Numbered from the stretch's first letter, positions 16,788 through 25,277 are shown. The stretch is DNA of 64,000 bases from Nocardiopsis sp. FR4 (GCF_009830945.1 NZ_VWVV01000019.1:62001-126000); one strand, 5' to 3'. Numbers and translations are program-made. Notes: a model not told the origin generated them from the letters alone.

Positions 16788-16846
16788 GTCCACCAATCTA
16801 GGTTCGGCGGCGCCGGGGCACGAGGTCGTCACCACGTGGAACGCGG

Positions 16847-17614
16847 GTGGTGTTGGCACTACTCGCCGGAAAGGGGCAGGCGGTGCGGGAAAGGGCGCTG
16901 GGACCGGTGCTGGCCGACGTCGGCCGGATCAACGCGTTGTTCGCGCTGGAGGCGGGGCCCGCGGGCACGGGATGGCTGCCGCTGGAGGGGATCGACGGGG
17001 ACACGGACGCGCTGGCCGCCGAGGTGGAGCGGGTGCGCGCGCACCTGGCACGCGCCTCCCGGTCACGGCCCGGGCGGGTGGAGTGGCGGGTGGCGGCGTC
17101 GGTGTTCCAGCAGGGTCTGGCGACGCGGGTGCTGTCCCCGGTGGTGGCCGCGGCGCTGTGCCACGGGGTGCTGGTGGACGCGGCCCGCTTCCACTGGGAT
17201 CCGCACAGGGAGGGCCCGATGGTGCTGCGCACCGCCCAGCGGCGGGCCCGGCCGGCGCCCCGGGGCGGGGAGGCCGTGGCCGACTGGGTGGAGCACACGG
17301 TGGTCACGGGGGTGCTGGCGCGGCTGGCCCGGGGCCTGGCCGCGGTGGGCGGGGTGGCGCCGGGGCTGCTGCGGGGCAACACGGCCGCCGCCCTGGCCGG
17401 GACCGTGCGGGCGCTGTCCGCGGACCGCCCCGACAGCGCGGGGTCGGCCCACGCGCTCGCCCACGACCTGCTGGAGCGCCCCTCGCTGGCCGGGACCGGC
17501 GGGTACGCGGGTACGGACGACGAGGGGCTGGCGGTCTTCCGGCGCACCACGTGCTGCCTGTACTACCGGGTGCCCGGCGGCGGGTACTGCGGGGACTGCG
17601 CACTGGGCGGCTGA
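16847..17614 (+). CDS. FhuF-like [2Fe-2S] siderophore-iron reductase
   Basis: 255-residue cytosolic protein. The C-terminus TTCCLYYRVPGGGYCGDCAL has the CC-x10-C-x2-C arrangement that binds the [2Fe-2S] cluster of FhuF-type ferric-siderophore reductases, which release iron by reducing the imported complex. The central region (about residues 70-190, WRVAASVFQQGLATRVLSPV, then LRGNTAAALAGTVRAL) matches the helical FhuF core. Length is normal for the family. Start GTG 16847 (or GTG 16850) lies 59 bases from the divergent kinase. No siderophore uptake genes are adjacent and no iron box was recognised. Confidence 0.88.
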   Translation: MVLALLAGKGQAVRERALGPVLADVGRINALFALEAGPAGTGWLPLEGIDGDTDALAAEVERVRAHLARASRSRPGRVEWRVAASVFQQGLATRVLSPVVAAALCHGVLVDAARFHWDPHREGPMVLRTAQRRARPAPRGGEAVADWVEHTVVTGVLARLARGLAAVGGVAPGLLRGNTAAALAGTVRALSADRPDSAGSAHALAHDLLERPSLAGTGGYAGTDDEGLAVFRRTTCCLYYRVPGGGYCGDCALGG

Positions 17615-17753
17615 GGGCCCGACGGGAGAATCGTCGACGTCGGCTGCGGTCGGTCCGAGCCGCCGCGCGCCCCGAGCGCGACCGGCTTGGGAAGCGACCG
17701 CTCCGAGGGACCCGTCCGGCCCGGGTGCGCCGACGCCCGGGCCGGGGCTCCGC

Positions 17754-18236
17754 TCAGCCCGCGTCCATGGCGCGGCGGATCTCGGCGACGTCGATCCGGC
17801 CCATGGCGAGCATCGCCCGCATGGCCCGCCCGGCCCTCCCGGGGTCCGGGTCCTCGATCAGGTCGTCGAGTTCGGCCGGGTAGACCTGCCAGGACAGACC
17901 GAACCGGTCCTTGATCCAACCGCACGGGCCCTGCTGGCCGCCCTCGCTGAGCACCTTCCAGTAGTGGTCGGACTCCTCCTGGCCCTCGCAGACGACCTGG
18001 AGCGAGAACGCCTCGGAGAAGGAGAACTCGGGGCCGCCGTTGAGGGCGGTGATCTGCTGGCCGTCGATCTCGAAGTCCACGGTGAGCACCATGCCGGCGG
18101 GCCGGGGCCCCTCGGGGCCGTAGTGGCGGACCCGCAGGACGCGCGAGTCGTCGAACACCCCCACGTAGAAGTGGGCCGCCTCCTCGGCCTGGGTGTCGAA
18201 CCACAGGCAGGGGGTGATCTTGTTCAGCCTGGTCAT
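17754..18236 (-). CDS. VOC-family protein (PhnB-like)
   Basis: 160-residue protein of the vicinal oxygen chelate/glyoxalase fold, PhnB-like branch: NKITPCLWFDTQAEEAAHFY, VDFEIDGQQITALNGGPEF, FSLQVVCEGQEESDHYWKVL and CGWIKDRFGLSWQVYP. PhnB-like proteins are related to the domain of 3-demethylubiquinone 3-methyltransferase-labelled families, but their activity is mostly unproved; metal ligands differ from true glyoxalases. The C-terminal 30 residues form a helix (RAGRAMRAMLAMGRIDVAEI) common in this group. A single gene convergent with the FhuF-type gene. Confidence 0.85.
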   Translation of the reverse strand: MTRLNKITPCLWFDTQAEEAAHFYVGVFDDSRVLRVRHYGPEGPRPAGMVLTVDFEIDGQQITALNGGPEFSFSEAFSLQVVCEGQEESDHYWKVLSEGGQQGPCGWIKDRFGLSWQVYPAELDDLIEDPDPGRAGRAMRAMLAMGRIDVAEIRRAMDAG

Positions 18237-18439
18237 CGCCTCGTCCTCTCCGGGGTGCGGTACGGACGCGTCCTGTGCGCCCTACCCGGGTAGACACCCG
18301 GGGGACGCGGAACTCATCGGCCCCGGCACGCCTTTTCCGACCCCCCGGAGCGTCGCCGTGCGGGATCCGCGCCCCCGCGAATGGGCCCACCGGGCGCTCC
18401 TCCCGGAGAAGGACGCCGTGCGGGGCCTTCCGCCCTCCC

Positions 18440-19870
18440 TCACGCACGGTGTCCCTCATCCCCCCTCCAGACGGCGCGGTCGGTGCCCCACGGGGAGGGA
18501 GGGCTCGCCCAGGTCCGGGGGGACCCCTCGTAGCGGACCGGCGGGAGCGCGTGGCGCAGCGGGCCGTGGGGGGACGGGGTACGGGCCAGCCAGTCAGCGG
18601 CCTCGTAGGGGCCCTCCCCGGCGGGTTCCGGGACGACCCCGCCCAGCAGCCAGTCGGCGGTTCCCGCCAGTGAGAACCGCAGACGGCGTCCCCGGCCGTC
18701 GGTCTGCCGTGCGGCCAGCGCCCGCAGCACCCCTGCGGCCAGCAGGTAACCGGTGCCGTGGTCCAGCGCCTGGGCGGGCAGCGCGCCCGGGCGGCCCTCG
18801 GGGCCGGCCTCAGCCGCCGCGATGCCGCGGGCCGCCTGTACCAGGCTGTCGAACCCCCGCCGGTCCGCCCACGGGCCCGACCACCCCCAGGCGCACAGCT
18901 GGGCGACGACCAGACCGGGGCGGCGGGCCATCAGCTCCTCAGCGGTCATCCCGCGCCGTTCGAGGGAGCCCGGCCGGTACCCGGTCACGACCGCGTCGGC
19001 CGAGTCGAGCAGCGACTGGAAGGTGCTCCGCCCCTCGGCGGAGTCCAGGTCCAGCAGGGTGGAGCGCTTGCCCCACCCGGTGTCGATGTGGCTGTCGGGG
19101 TCCTCGGCGAGCCCGGGCGGATCCACGCGCAGCACGTCCGCTCCGAGCAGGGCGAGGGTCCGGGTGGCGACCGGACCGGCGATGACCCGTGTCAGGTCGA
19201 GGACCCGCACTCCGGTGGCGGGCAGAGGGGCGGACGGCAGCCGACGCCCGCCGGCCTCTTCCTCCTCCCTGATCTCGGCCAGGGGCTGGCGGTGCGCGCC
19301 GGAGCCCCTGTCGCGGTCGGGGGCCACGGCCACGGCCAGGCCGCCGGCCGCGTAGACCCTCTCCTGGACCTCCAGAGCGGTGAGCTCCGCCAACGCCTCG
19401 GTGAGCGGCCCGACCAGCGCCGCCCCGCGGTCGTCCCCGGTTCCGGGGCCGGCGCCGCCGCGCCCCTCGCCGGGGCCGATCCCCAGGGCCTCCAGCAGCC
19501 GGACGCGGTGGTGGGGGTAGTTCGCGTGGGTGCGCACCCACCCGTCGGCGGTCCTCCAGAAGCCCGACAGGGGTGCGAAGAGGGTGGCCTCGCGGCCGTT
19601 CACCCGCAGGTGCCGTTCACTGACGAAGGCGGTGGCCACGGCGGCCTCGTCCACCCTCACCCCGGGGACGCTCCCCCCGTTGCGCGCGGCCAGCAGCTCG
19701 GCCGCGGCGAGTGAGCACACCCCGACCGTCGCGCGCGCGAGTTCACGCACCGGCAGTACGGCGGGGAGCACCTCCCCCGCACTCTGGTAGGAGACCTTCG
19801 CGGCCAGCCCCGCGGTTCCGCCGACCGCTTCCCACGCCTGGGCGGTCGTCGCGTCGAGTCCGTTCGTCAT
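18440..19870 (-). CDS. CaiB/BaiF-type (family III) CoA-transferase
   Basis: 476-residue enzyme expected to move CoA between carboxylic acids. The C-terminal half (from about residue 215) has the family core: GVRVLDLTRVIAGPVATRTLALLGADVLRVDPP, then DTGWGKRSTLLDLDSAEGR and ADAVVTGYRPGSLERRG. The N-terminal half is a shorter, degenerate copy of the same fold, as in two-lobed actinobacterial members. The usual catalytic Asp region (FDSLVQAARGIAAAEAG) is present. Substrate acid unknown; enoyl-CoA hydratase at 42,445 is far away and need not be related. It stands alone on its strand. Confidence 0.88.
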   Translation of the reverse strand: MTNGLDATTAQAWEAVGGTAGLAAKVSYQSAGEVLPAVLPVRELARATVGVCSLAAAELLAARNGGSVPGVRVDEAAVATAFVSERHLRVNGREATLFAPLSGFWRTADGWVRTHANYPHHRVRLLEALGIGPGEGRGGAGPGTGDDRGAALVGPLTEALAELTALEVQERVYAAGGLAVAVAPDRDRGSGAHRQPLAEIREEEEAGGRRLPSAPLPATGVRVLDLTRVIAGPVATRTLALLGADVLRVDPPGLAEDPDSHIDTGWGKRSTLLDLDSAEGRSTFQSLLDSADAVVTGYRPGSLERRGMTAEELMARRPGLVVAQLCAWGWSGPWADRRGFDSLVQAARGIAAAEAGPEGRPGALPAQALDHGTGYLLAAGVLRALAARQTDGRGRRLRFSLAGTADWLLGGVVPEPAGEGPYEAADWLARTPSPHGPLRHALPPVRYEGSPRTWASPPSPWGTDRAVWRGDEGHRA

Positions 19871-20036
19871 GGCCTCATACTCCCCTCCCGTGTCCCGCGT
19901 CGGCGGACCGGAGCGGGGTTACGGACGGGGAGGGCGCCCGGCCCCGCGTCTGCTCACCGCTGCCGTCGCGGACGATGATTTTTCCGCGGCGTGCTGGTCT
20001 GTACGTCGAACACCGACTCACGGGGAGGCTGACGCC

Positions 20037-20600
20037 ATGCGGAAACTGACCTTCGGCATGAACCTGAGCTTGGACGGCTACATCGCCGCACCCGGCGACG
20101 ACATCGGCTGGAGTGTGCCGAGCGACGAACTGTTCCAGTGGTGGTCCGACCGGGTGGGGGCGACGGGCCTGGCGCTGTACGGGCGCAAGCTGTGGGAGAC
20201 GATGAGCTCCTACTGGCCGACCGCCGACCAGCGGCCCGGCGCCACACCGGCGGAGACCGAGTTCTCCCACCGCTGGCGGGACATGCCGAAGGCGGTGTTC
20301 TCCTCGACGGTCAGCACAGTCGACTGGAACACCCGCCTGGTCACCGGCGACGCGGTCACCGAGATCACCCGGTTCAAGGCCGAGGACGGCGGCCCCATGG
20401 ACATCGGCGGCGCCACACTCGCCGCGGCGGCTATGCGGGCCGGGCTGATTGACGAGTACGTGCTGGTCACCGCGCCGGTCTTGGTGGGCGGCGGCACGCC
20501 GTTCTTCGCGGCCCTGGACAACTGGGTGAACCTGACCCTGGTGGAGACCCGGACGTTTCCCGACGGTGTGGTCCTGACCAGGTACGAGACCAGGCGCTAA
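20037..20600 (+). CDS. Dihydrofolate reductase-like / RibD C-terminal domain protein
   Basis: 187-residue protein of the DHFR-like fold (RibD C-terminal domain): MRKLTFGMNLSLDGYIAAPG, LYGRKLWETMSSYW, KAVFSSTVSTVDW, DIGGATLAAAAMRAGLIDEY and LVGGGTPFF. Members bind NADPH, and in actinobacteria are commonly annotated as dihydrofolate reductase family proteins; true folate reduction is not established. The start ATG 20037 follows GGGGAGG; the gene is divergent from the CoA-transferase. Its right side borders the transposon debris. Confidence 0.88.
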   Translation: MRKLTFGMNLSLDGYIAAPGDDIGWSVPSDELFQWWSDRVGATGLALYGRKLWETMSSYWPTADQRPGATPAETEFSHRWRDMPKAVFSSTVSTVDWNTRLVTGDAVTEITRFKAEDGGPMDIGGATLAAAAMRAGLIDEYVLVTAPVLVGGGTPFFAALDNWVNLTLVETRTFPDGVVLTRYETRR

Positions 20601-20949
20601 GTGCCCGACGTCGGATCAGAGCGGGCCCGGCCCCGCGCTTCGAGGACTCGGGGCACGGCTGATGGGCCAACGGCGGCTGTGACGCCACGCACGCGGTCGT
20701 CACGATCGGCGACCCGGCCAGGCTCGCCACCGCCATCCGCAACATCCGCTGCCGACGCTGAGAGCCCGGAGGAGGCACCGCACATGCGCGAGGGCACGAT
20801 GCTGGCGGCGCTGTACGGGCTCCCCGCAGCAATCGCCGAAGATCCAACGAACCTGTCTCTGAACTGCGACTATTCAAGTTCTCTGGACGGTTGCCGATCT
20901 CCGCCGCTACGGTTCGTTGCGATCTGTATGCGTCTGCGGGGGTGGTGGG
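20601..20949. other. Non-coding stretch bordering transposon debris, with an inverted-repeat pair
   Basis: I see no intact gene. A short coding remnant ending AVVTIGDPARLATAIRNIRC runs up to a stop at about 20762. Two inverted copies, GATCCAACGAACC (20841-20853) and GGTTCGTTGCGATC (20911-20924), match at 13 of 14 positions with one base lost, and flank about 57 bases just before the Tn3-type fragment. They could be a mobile-element end or a small non-autonomous element. Confidence 0.45.
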
Positions 20950-21126
20950 ATGGCGACTCGGTTCCCCTCGGATGAGCGGGTGGAGCGGCTGCGGTCGTTT
21001 CCGGGCATCGGGAAGGAGGAGCCGTACCGGCATTTCACGCTGACGCGGGCGGATCTGGCGTTCATCGACAACATCGGCAAGGGCGGCGGCCGGGGCGCCG
21101 CCAGGCGTAGACGGTCTCGGTGCTGA
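20950..21126 (+). pseudogene. Tn3-family transposase N-terminal (DUF4158) fragment
   Basis: From ATG 20950 the first ~41 residues (TRFPSDERVERLRSFPGIGK, then YRHFTLTRADLAFID) match the start of the DUF4158 domain that begins Tn3-family transposases, normally about 1,000 residues long. The match stops near 21,075 and the frame then runs into the antisense of an IS3-type fragment. Only the very N-terminus survives, so the element is dead. Confidence 0.7.
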
Positions 21127-21223
21127 TGTCCAGATCGCGTGCCACGTCGGCGACCCTGCGTCCGGCCTGGACCAGGTCCAGCACCTTGCGGCGGAACTCG
21201 GCCGGGTATCCACGACGTCCCAC
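21085..21223 (-). pseudogene. IS3-family OrfA (transposase HTH) fragment
   Basis: Read from GTG 21223 on the minus strand: GRRGYPAEFRRKVLDLVQAG, then RRVADVARDLDISTETVYAW. This is the helix-turn-helix of IS3/IS911-type OrfA proteins, normally about 90-100 residues. The frame loses similarity at about 21,090, where it meets the Tn3-type fragment on the other strand. Two unrelated element pieces therefore abut here. Confidence 0.7.
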
Positions 21224-21290
21224 GATGCCTCCTTGAGGTCACGTGGTCCCAGGATCCGGAAATCCGACTCCGAAAAACGCAGGACACACC

Positions 21291-21317
21291 AGTTACCTCG
21301 TCACCTTCGGTCGCGTC
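21291..21317 (+). promoter_or_regulatory. ECF41-type promoter upstream of the sigma gene
   Basis: AGTTACC (21291-21297), 16-base spacer, CGTC (21314-21317), 37 bases before the sigma gene ATG. The same architecture recurs upstream of the adjacent target gene (22258-22284) and resembles the TGTCACA-N16/17-CGTC consensus reported for ECF41 sigma factors. This implies autoregulation. Confidence 0.7.
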
Positions 21318-21354
21318 ATGACAGTGACGGAGTTCGCGCAGGGAAGGTAACGAC

Positions 21355-22236
21355 ATGACCGGATCGGGGCCGCACGAAGCATTGGCGGCAGCCTTCGAAC
21401 AGCGTCGCGAGCTCCTGGAGGCGGTCGCCCACCGGATGCTCGGATCGCGGGTGGACGCCGAGGACGCGGTGCAGGAGGCCTGGATCCGGCTGGCGCGCCA
21501 GGACACGGCCGCGATCGACAACCTGGTCGGCTGGCTGACCACCGTGGTCGGCCGGATCTGCATCGACGTGCTGCGCTCGCGCAAGACCCGGGCCGAGCGG
21601 TCGTACGAGGACGTCCTGCCCGAGCTGGTGGTGACCGTGGACGGCGGGGCGGCACCCGAGGACGACGCGGTACTCGCCGAATCGGTCGGGCTGGCACTGC
21701 TGGTGGTGCTCGACACCCTCACGCCCACCGAGCGGCTGGCGTTCGTACTGCATGACATGTTCGCGGTGCCCTTCGCCGAGATCGCCGAGATCATCGGCCG
21801 GTCTACCGACGCGACCAAGATGCTCGCCAGCCGGGCCCGCCGCAAGGTGCAGGGCACATCGCCGCCAGAGGAGGAGCCGCGGCGGCAGCGCGCAGTGGTC
21901 GACGCATTTCTTGCCGCGGCGCGCAACGGGGACTTCGAAGGGCTCGTACGGCTGCTGGATCCGAAGGTGACGTGGCGCACCTACCACCCGCAGGGCGTGA
22001 TGACCACGGTCGGGGCGGCCGAGGTGGCCGGTCCGACCCTGCGCGGCATTCGGTCGATGACCTCGGTACTCCCGGTCCTGGTCAACGGCGAGCCCGGGTT
22101 CGTGGCCTGGGGCGCGAATGGCAAGGTGCTCGGCGTGGTGGCCTGCACCGTGATCGACGGCCGGATCATCGAGCTGCTGACCGTGAGCGACCGCAAGCGC
22201 CTCGACACCATGGCCCTGCCCGCGCCACCTGAGTAG
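21355..22236 (+). CDS. ECF41-type RNA polymerase sigma factor (SigJ-like) with SnoaL-like tail
   Basis: 293-residue sigma factor. Region 2 spans about residues 10-80 (RRELLEAVAHRMLGSRVDAE, DAVQEAWIRLA) and region 4 about 120-170 (LTPTERLAFVLHDMFAVPFA, then EIAEIIGRSTDATKMLASRA). A C-terminal SnoaL_2-like domain (about 180-290, VVDAFLAAARNGDFEGLVRL) replaces a separate anti-sigma factor; in ECF41 proteins this tail controls activity. Family genes are typically next to a carboxymuconolactone decarboxylase, oxidoreductase or epimerase gene, as here. The gene has a matching promoter at 21291. The stimulus is unknown. Confidence 0.92.
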   Translation: MTGSGPHEALAAAFEQRRELLEAVAHRMLGSRVDAEDAVQEAWIRLARQDTAAIDNLVGWLTTVVGRICIDVLRSRKTRAERSYEDVLPELVVTVDGGAAPEDDAVLAESVGLALLVVLDTLTPTERLAFVLHDMFAVPFAEIAEIIGRSTDATKMLASRARRKVQGTSPPEEEPRRQRAVVDAFLAAARNGDFEGLVRLLDPKVTWRTYHPQGVMTTVGAAEVAGPTLRGIRSMTSVLPVLVNGEPGFVAWGANGKVLGVVACTVIDGRIIELLTVSDRKRLDTMALPAPPE

Positions 22237-22257
22237 CGCACGTCGAGCGCAGGTGGC

Positions 22258-22284
22258 TGTTACGTCTTCGCGGGGTGCTCCGTC
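22258..22284 (+). promoter_or_regulatory. ECF41-type promoter upstream of the CMD gene
   Basis: TGTTACG (22258-22264), 16-base spacer, CGTC (22281-22284), 37 bases before the ATG at 22322. Spacer and distance to the start codon equal those upstream of the sigma gene, strongly suggesting that the adjacent ECF41 factor reads both. Confidence 0.72.
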
Positions 22285-22321
22285 GTAGTGGTGCAAGCAT
22301 CCCAAGACGAAGGAGACCGAG

Positions 22322-22801
22322 ATGGAAACCCGGATCAACCCCATGGTCAACGAGTTCGGGGCGAAGTGGGCCAAGTACGTCATCTCGTCGAACAAGGCCA
22401 TCACCGACTCGACGCTGCCGAAGGCGGTGCAGGAACTGGTGAAGATCCGCGCCAGCCAGATCAACGGCTGCGGCGGCTGCCTCGACATGCACACCAAGGA
22501 CGCCGCAGCCGCCGGCGAGAGCATGGTGCGGATCAACCTGGTCGGGGCATGGCGGGAGACGACCGTCTACACCGACGCGGAGCGGGCGGCGCTGGAACTC
22601 ACCGAGCAGGGCACCCGCCTCGCCGACTCCAGCGGCGTCACCGACCAGGCGTGGGCGAACGCGGCCCGGCACTTCGACGAGGATCAGCTGATGGCCCTGG
22701 TGGCCCTGGTGGCCCTGATCTGCGTGATCAACGCCTTCAACCGGCTGAACGTGATCACCCGCACACCCGGCGGCGAGTACCAGCCCGGACAGTTCGGCTG
22801 A
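22322..22801 (+). CDS. Carboxymuconolactone decarboxylase family (AhpD-like) protein
   Basis: 159-residue protein. The motif VKIRASQINGCGGCLDMHTK contains CxxC followed by His, the AhpD-type redox centre that supports peroxidase activity with a suitable reductant. The flanking helices (INPMVNEFGAKWAKYVISSN and WAKLD-like equivalents) fit the CMD fold, usually a homotrimer or hexamer. This is the standard partner gene of ECF41 sigma factors. The start ATG 22322 follows GAAGGAGA. A strong hairpin (22829-22855) separates it from the DoxX gene. Confidence 0.92.
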   Translation: METRINPMVNEFGAKWAKYVISSNKAITDSTLPKAVQELVKIRASQINGCGGCLDMHTKDAAAAGESMVRINLVGAWRETTVYTDAERAALELTEQGTRLADSSGVTDQAWANAARHFDEDQLMALVALVALICVINAFNRLNVITRTPGGEYQPGQFG

Positions 22802-22828
22802 CGCGGACATCCCCACTCAGGCTCTCAA

Positions 22829-22855
22829 GCGGACCCGGGACGACCCCGGGTCCGC
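22829..22855 (+). terminator. Hairpin between CMD and DoxX genes
   Basis: Perfect 11-base stem, GCGGACCCGGG and CCCGGGTCCGC, with a 5-base loop ACGAC, 27 bases after the CMD stop. No U-tract follows, as is usual in such GC-rich actinobacterial terminators. It may attenuate rather than fully stop transcription into the DoxX gene. Confidence 0.6.
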
Positions 22856-22898
22856 CCACGGACACCACCCCCAGACATTGCGCCGAGGAGTAAGACTC

Positions 22899-23285
22899 AT
22901 GAACACCGCACTGTGGATCATCACCGGCCTGCTGACCGCCGTCTACCTGGTCTCCGGCCTCGGGAAGCTGTTCGTTTCACGGGAGAGGATGGCCGCGATG
23001 GCCAAGGCCGCGCGCTGGGTCCTCGACTTCAAGCCCGGCACCCTCAAGGCCATCGGAACACTGGAGATCCTCGGTGCCGTGGGCCTGATCGTGCCCGCCT
23101 TGCTTGGCATCGCGCCGGTCCTGGTACCGCTGGCGGCCAGCGGCCTGACGCTGGTCATGACCGGCGCCATCATCATGCGGATCCGCCGAGGCGAGACCAA
23201 AGCCGCGCTAGCGGACGGCGGCTACCTCACCCTGACCACCTTCGTGGCGATAGGCCGCTTCGCACTGGAACCCCTCACCGGCTGA
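22899..23285 (+). CDS. DoxX-family membrane protein
   Basis: 128-residue protein with four hydrophobic helices: ALWIITGLLTAVYLVSGLGKL, then TLEILGAVGLIVPALLGIAP, LVPLAASGLTLVMTGAIIM and a last helix before PLTG. This is the DoxX-like four-helix fold; several members take part in thiol-oxidative stress complexes, but most are uncharacterised. It lies 97 bases downstream of the CMD gene across a hairpin, so it may belong to the sigma-controlled unit; no separate ECF41 motif was seen in front of it. Start ATG 22899 follows GAGGAG. Confidence 0.88.
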   Translation: MNTALWIITGLLTAVYLVSGLGKLFVSRERMAAMAKAARWVLDFKPGTLKAIGTLEILGAVGLIVPALLGIAPVLVPLAASGLTLVMTGAIIMRIRRGETKAALADGGYLTLTTFVAIGRFALEPLTG

Positions 23286-24382
23286 CCAGCCCGTCACCCG
23301 CGGACCAGCCGCTGCAGCATCCTGGCTGCGGTGGTGTCCGGTGGCCGGAGCCGGGCGCGGTCGATCTCAGGTCCGAAGGGGCCTTGCCCGAGGCCCGCAA
23401 GGCGCAGCAGCGCGAGCGCGTCGCGGCGTTGTCGGACAGTTCCAGCACGTCGCCAGGCAGCATCATCATTCGCCCTTCGCCGGGCTCGTGCTCGATCGCG
23501 CGGCCCTCTCCAGCACCACCAGACTCCGCCCGGCCAGCGACGAGATCAACCCCCACCCCCTACGTGCGTCGCAACGAAATGTCACGTCAAGCGGTACGCC
23601 GACGGCGCCTTACCGCGACGTCTCACCGGGATGCTCGTCAGGCCCCGACCCCGCTCAGGTCCAAGCGTTGCTCGGGCACGCCTCCCCCGACGCCTACAGC
23701 CTCTTCCCCCGCCCGCTCCTCGGCGATGGCCTGGCTCACCGAGGCCGGACCCGGCGCCCACGGCGGCCTGTGGGGCGTGAACGACGCCGGGCAGGACGGT
23801 GAGCCGGGCACGATGACACGCAGGCTCTGGTTCCAGGCGGCGCTGACCCGGACCTGGCCCGGCGGGCCCAGGTCATCCTGGACGGCGGCCAGGTCCCCTC
23901 CGCCGCCGACGCGGCGCCCACGATGCCGTCGTGGCCGCGCCCGTGGAACCAGCACGTCTTCTCGTGCGATCCCACACCCGCCACAGGGGGTGCCGACGCG
24001 GCCGCTGCCTGCCGGGGGAGGGTCACAGCCGTTCCAGGAAGGCCCGGGCGAAGCGGTGGAGTTCCTCGGGCCCGAGGCCGGAGGCCAGCTAGACCTGCTC
24101 GGCCAGCGCTTCGGGCTCGTCCCCGGACAGGTCCGACGTCAGCTGCTCCTCAGCCGGGAGCTCGCCCCACTCCCTTGGGGCGGGACTGGCAGGAGTCGTT
24201 GATCGAGCGGTCCGCCCGCCGCTGGGACCTGGATCGTGCGAGGAGGCCCGGGCCGCGAACGCCCGCGTCTTCAACCCGCCGCCCCTCGCCCAGCACCCAC
24301 ACCCCGAGCCCGGAAGCCCAACGGCCGTATCCGCCCGCTTTTCGGCGGATACCACGTCGGCCCCCGTGGGGCCGATCCCTCC
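23286..24382. other. 1.1-kb stretch of gene debris
   Basis: No intact gene. Near 23,650-23,700 one plus frame reads DPAQVQALLGHASPDAYS, matching the C-terminal region of tyrosine recombinases but missing the catalytic Tyr context and the preceding His-x-x-Arg. On the minus strand near 24,035-24,170 a frame interrupted by TAG reads ELPAEEQLTSDLSGDEPEAL, then LGPEELHRFARAFLERL, looking like the end of a decayed gene of unknown family. The rest shows no codon pattern I trust. Confidence 0.5.
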
Positions 24383-24413
24383 TTGTATCTCAAATTATGA
24401 TATTTGTATCTCA
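24383..24413. repeat. AT-rich direct repeats spaced 21 bases, promoter of methyltransferase gene
   Basis: TTGTATCTCA occurs at 24383-24392 and 24404-24413, exactly 21 bases apart, i.e. two helical turns and the same DNA face. The interval 24383-24425 is strikingly AT-rich for this genome. Position upstream of the methyltransferase gene (start 24480) suggests a regulator-binding array with its promoter. The downstream MarR-family gene is one candidate regulator. Confidence 0.55.
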
Positions 24414-24479
24414 TATTAAGAGACATGGGTGTAGGGTCCGGGTGTCGGTACGCAGCGGCGACCCACGAGAGGGCGATCC

Positions 24480-25277
24480 ATGACGCGCTACACCCACGGC
24501 CAGCACCCCACGGTCACCAACTCCTACCGCTGGCGCGACGCGGAGAACTCCGCCGCCTACGCCCTCGACGCGGTGGTCCCCGGCCGCTCCCTGCTGGACG
24601 TGGGCTGCGGCCCGGGCAGCATCACCGTCGACCTGGCCCGCCGGGTGGCCCCCGGGCGGGTCACCGCCGTGGACTCCTCGGCCGAGGCCGTGGAGCTGGC
24701 CCGCGCCACCGCGCGGGAGTCCGGGGCGGAGGACATCGAGTTCCTGGTCGGCGACGTGCACGCGCTGGACCTGCCCGACGGCACCTTCGACGTCGTCCAC
24801 GCCCACCAGGTGCTGCAGCACGTCGCCGACCCGGTCCGGGCGCTGAGCGAGATGCGCCGGGTGGCCAGGCCGGGCGGGGTCGTGGCCGCCTGCGACAGCG
24901 ACTACTCGGGCATGTACTGGTACCCGCGCCTGCCCGAGCTGGACGCGTGGATGGACCTGTACCAGCGCGTGGCTCGGCGCAACGGAGGTGAACCCGACGC
25001 GGGGCGGCGCATGGTGGCCTGGGCACGCGCGGCCGGGTTCACCGACGTCACCTACGTGGCCGAGGTCTGGAGCCACTCCGCGCCCGACCGACGCGCCTGG
25101 TGGGGCGGCATGTGGGCCCGGCGCATCCTGGACTCGGACATGGGCCGCCAGGCGGTCGCGGAGGGCCACGCCACCCGGGAGGAGCTGGAGCGCATCTCGG
25201 CGGGGTGGACGGCGTGGAGCCAGGACCCCGACGGGGTCTTCGTCATCCCCCGCGGCGCGGTCCTGTGCCGGGTCTGA
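24480..25277 (+). CDS. SAM-dependent methyltransferase (class I, UbiE-like)
   Basis: 265-residue methyltransferase. SAM motif I is LLDVGCGPGSITVDLAR (about residues 38-54), followed by an acidic TAVDSSAEAVELAR, motif II-like VVHAHQVLQHVADPVRALSE and a post-motif RVARPGGVVAACDSDY. The C-terminal ~90 residues form a cap that in this family selects the substrate, which cannot be named. It sits downstream of the AT-rich repeat array and 163 bases upstream of a MarR-family gene on the same strand, so both may be one regulated unit. Confidence 0.9.
   Translation: MTRYTHGQHPTVTNSYRWRDAENSAAYALDAVVPGRSLLDVGCGPGSITVDLARRVAPGRVTAVDSSAEAVELARATARESGAEDIEFLVGDVHALDLPDGTFDVVHAHQVLQHVADPVRALSEMRRVARPGGVVAACDSDYSGMYWYPRLPELDAWMDLYQRVARRNGGEPDAGRRMVAWARAAGFTDVTYVAEVWSHSAPDRRAWWGGMWARRILDSDMGRQAVAEGHATREELERISAGWTAWSQDPDGVFVIPRGAVLCRV

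Noticed and set aside
20601-20975. A 124-codon ORF after the DHFR-like gene.
   Set aside because: Ser/Arg/Pro-rich, no start signal, no recognisable domain; it overlaps transposon-related repeats.
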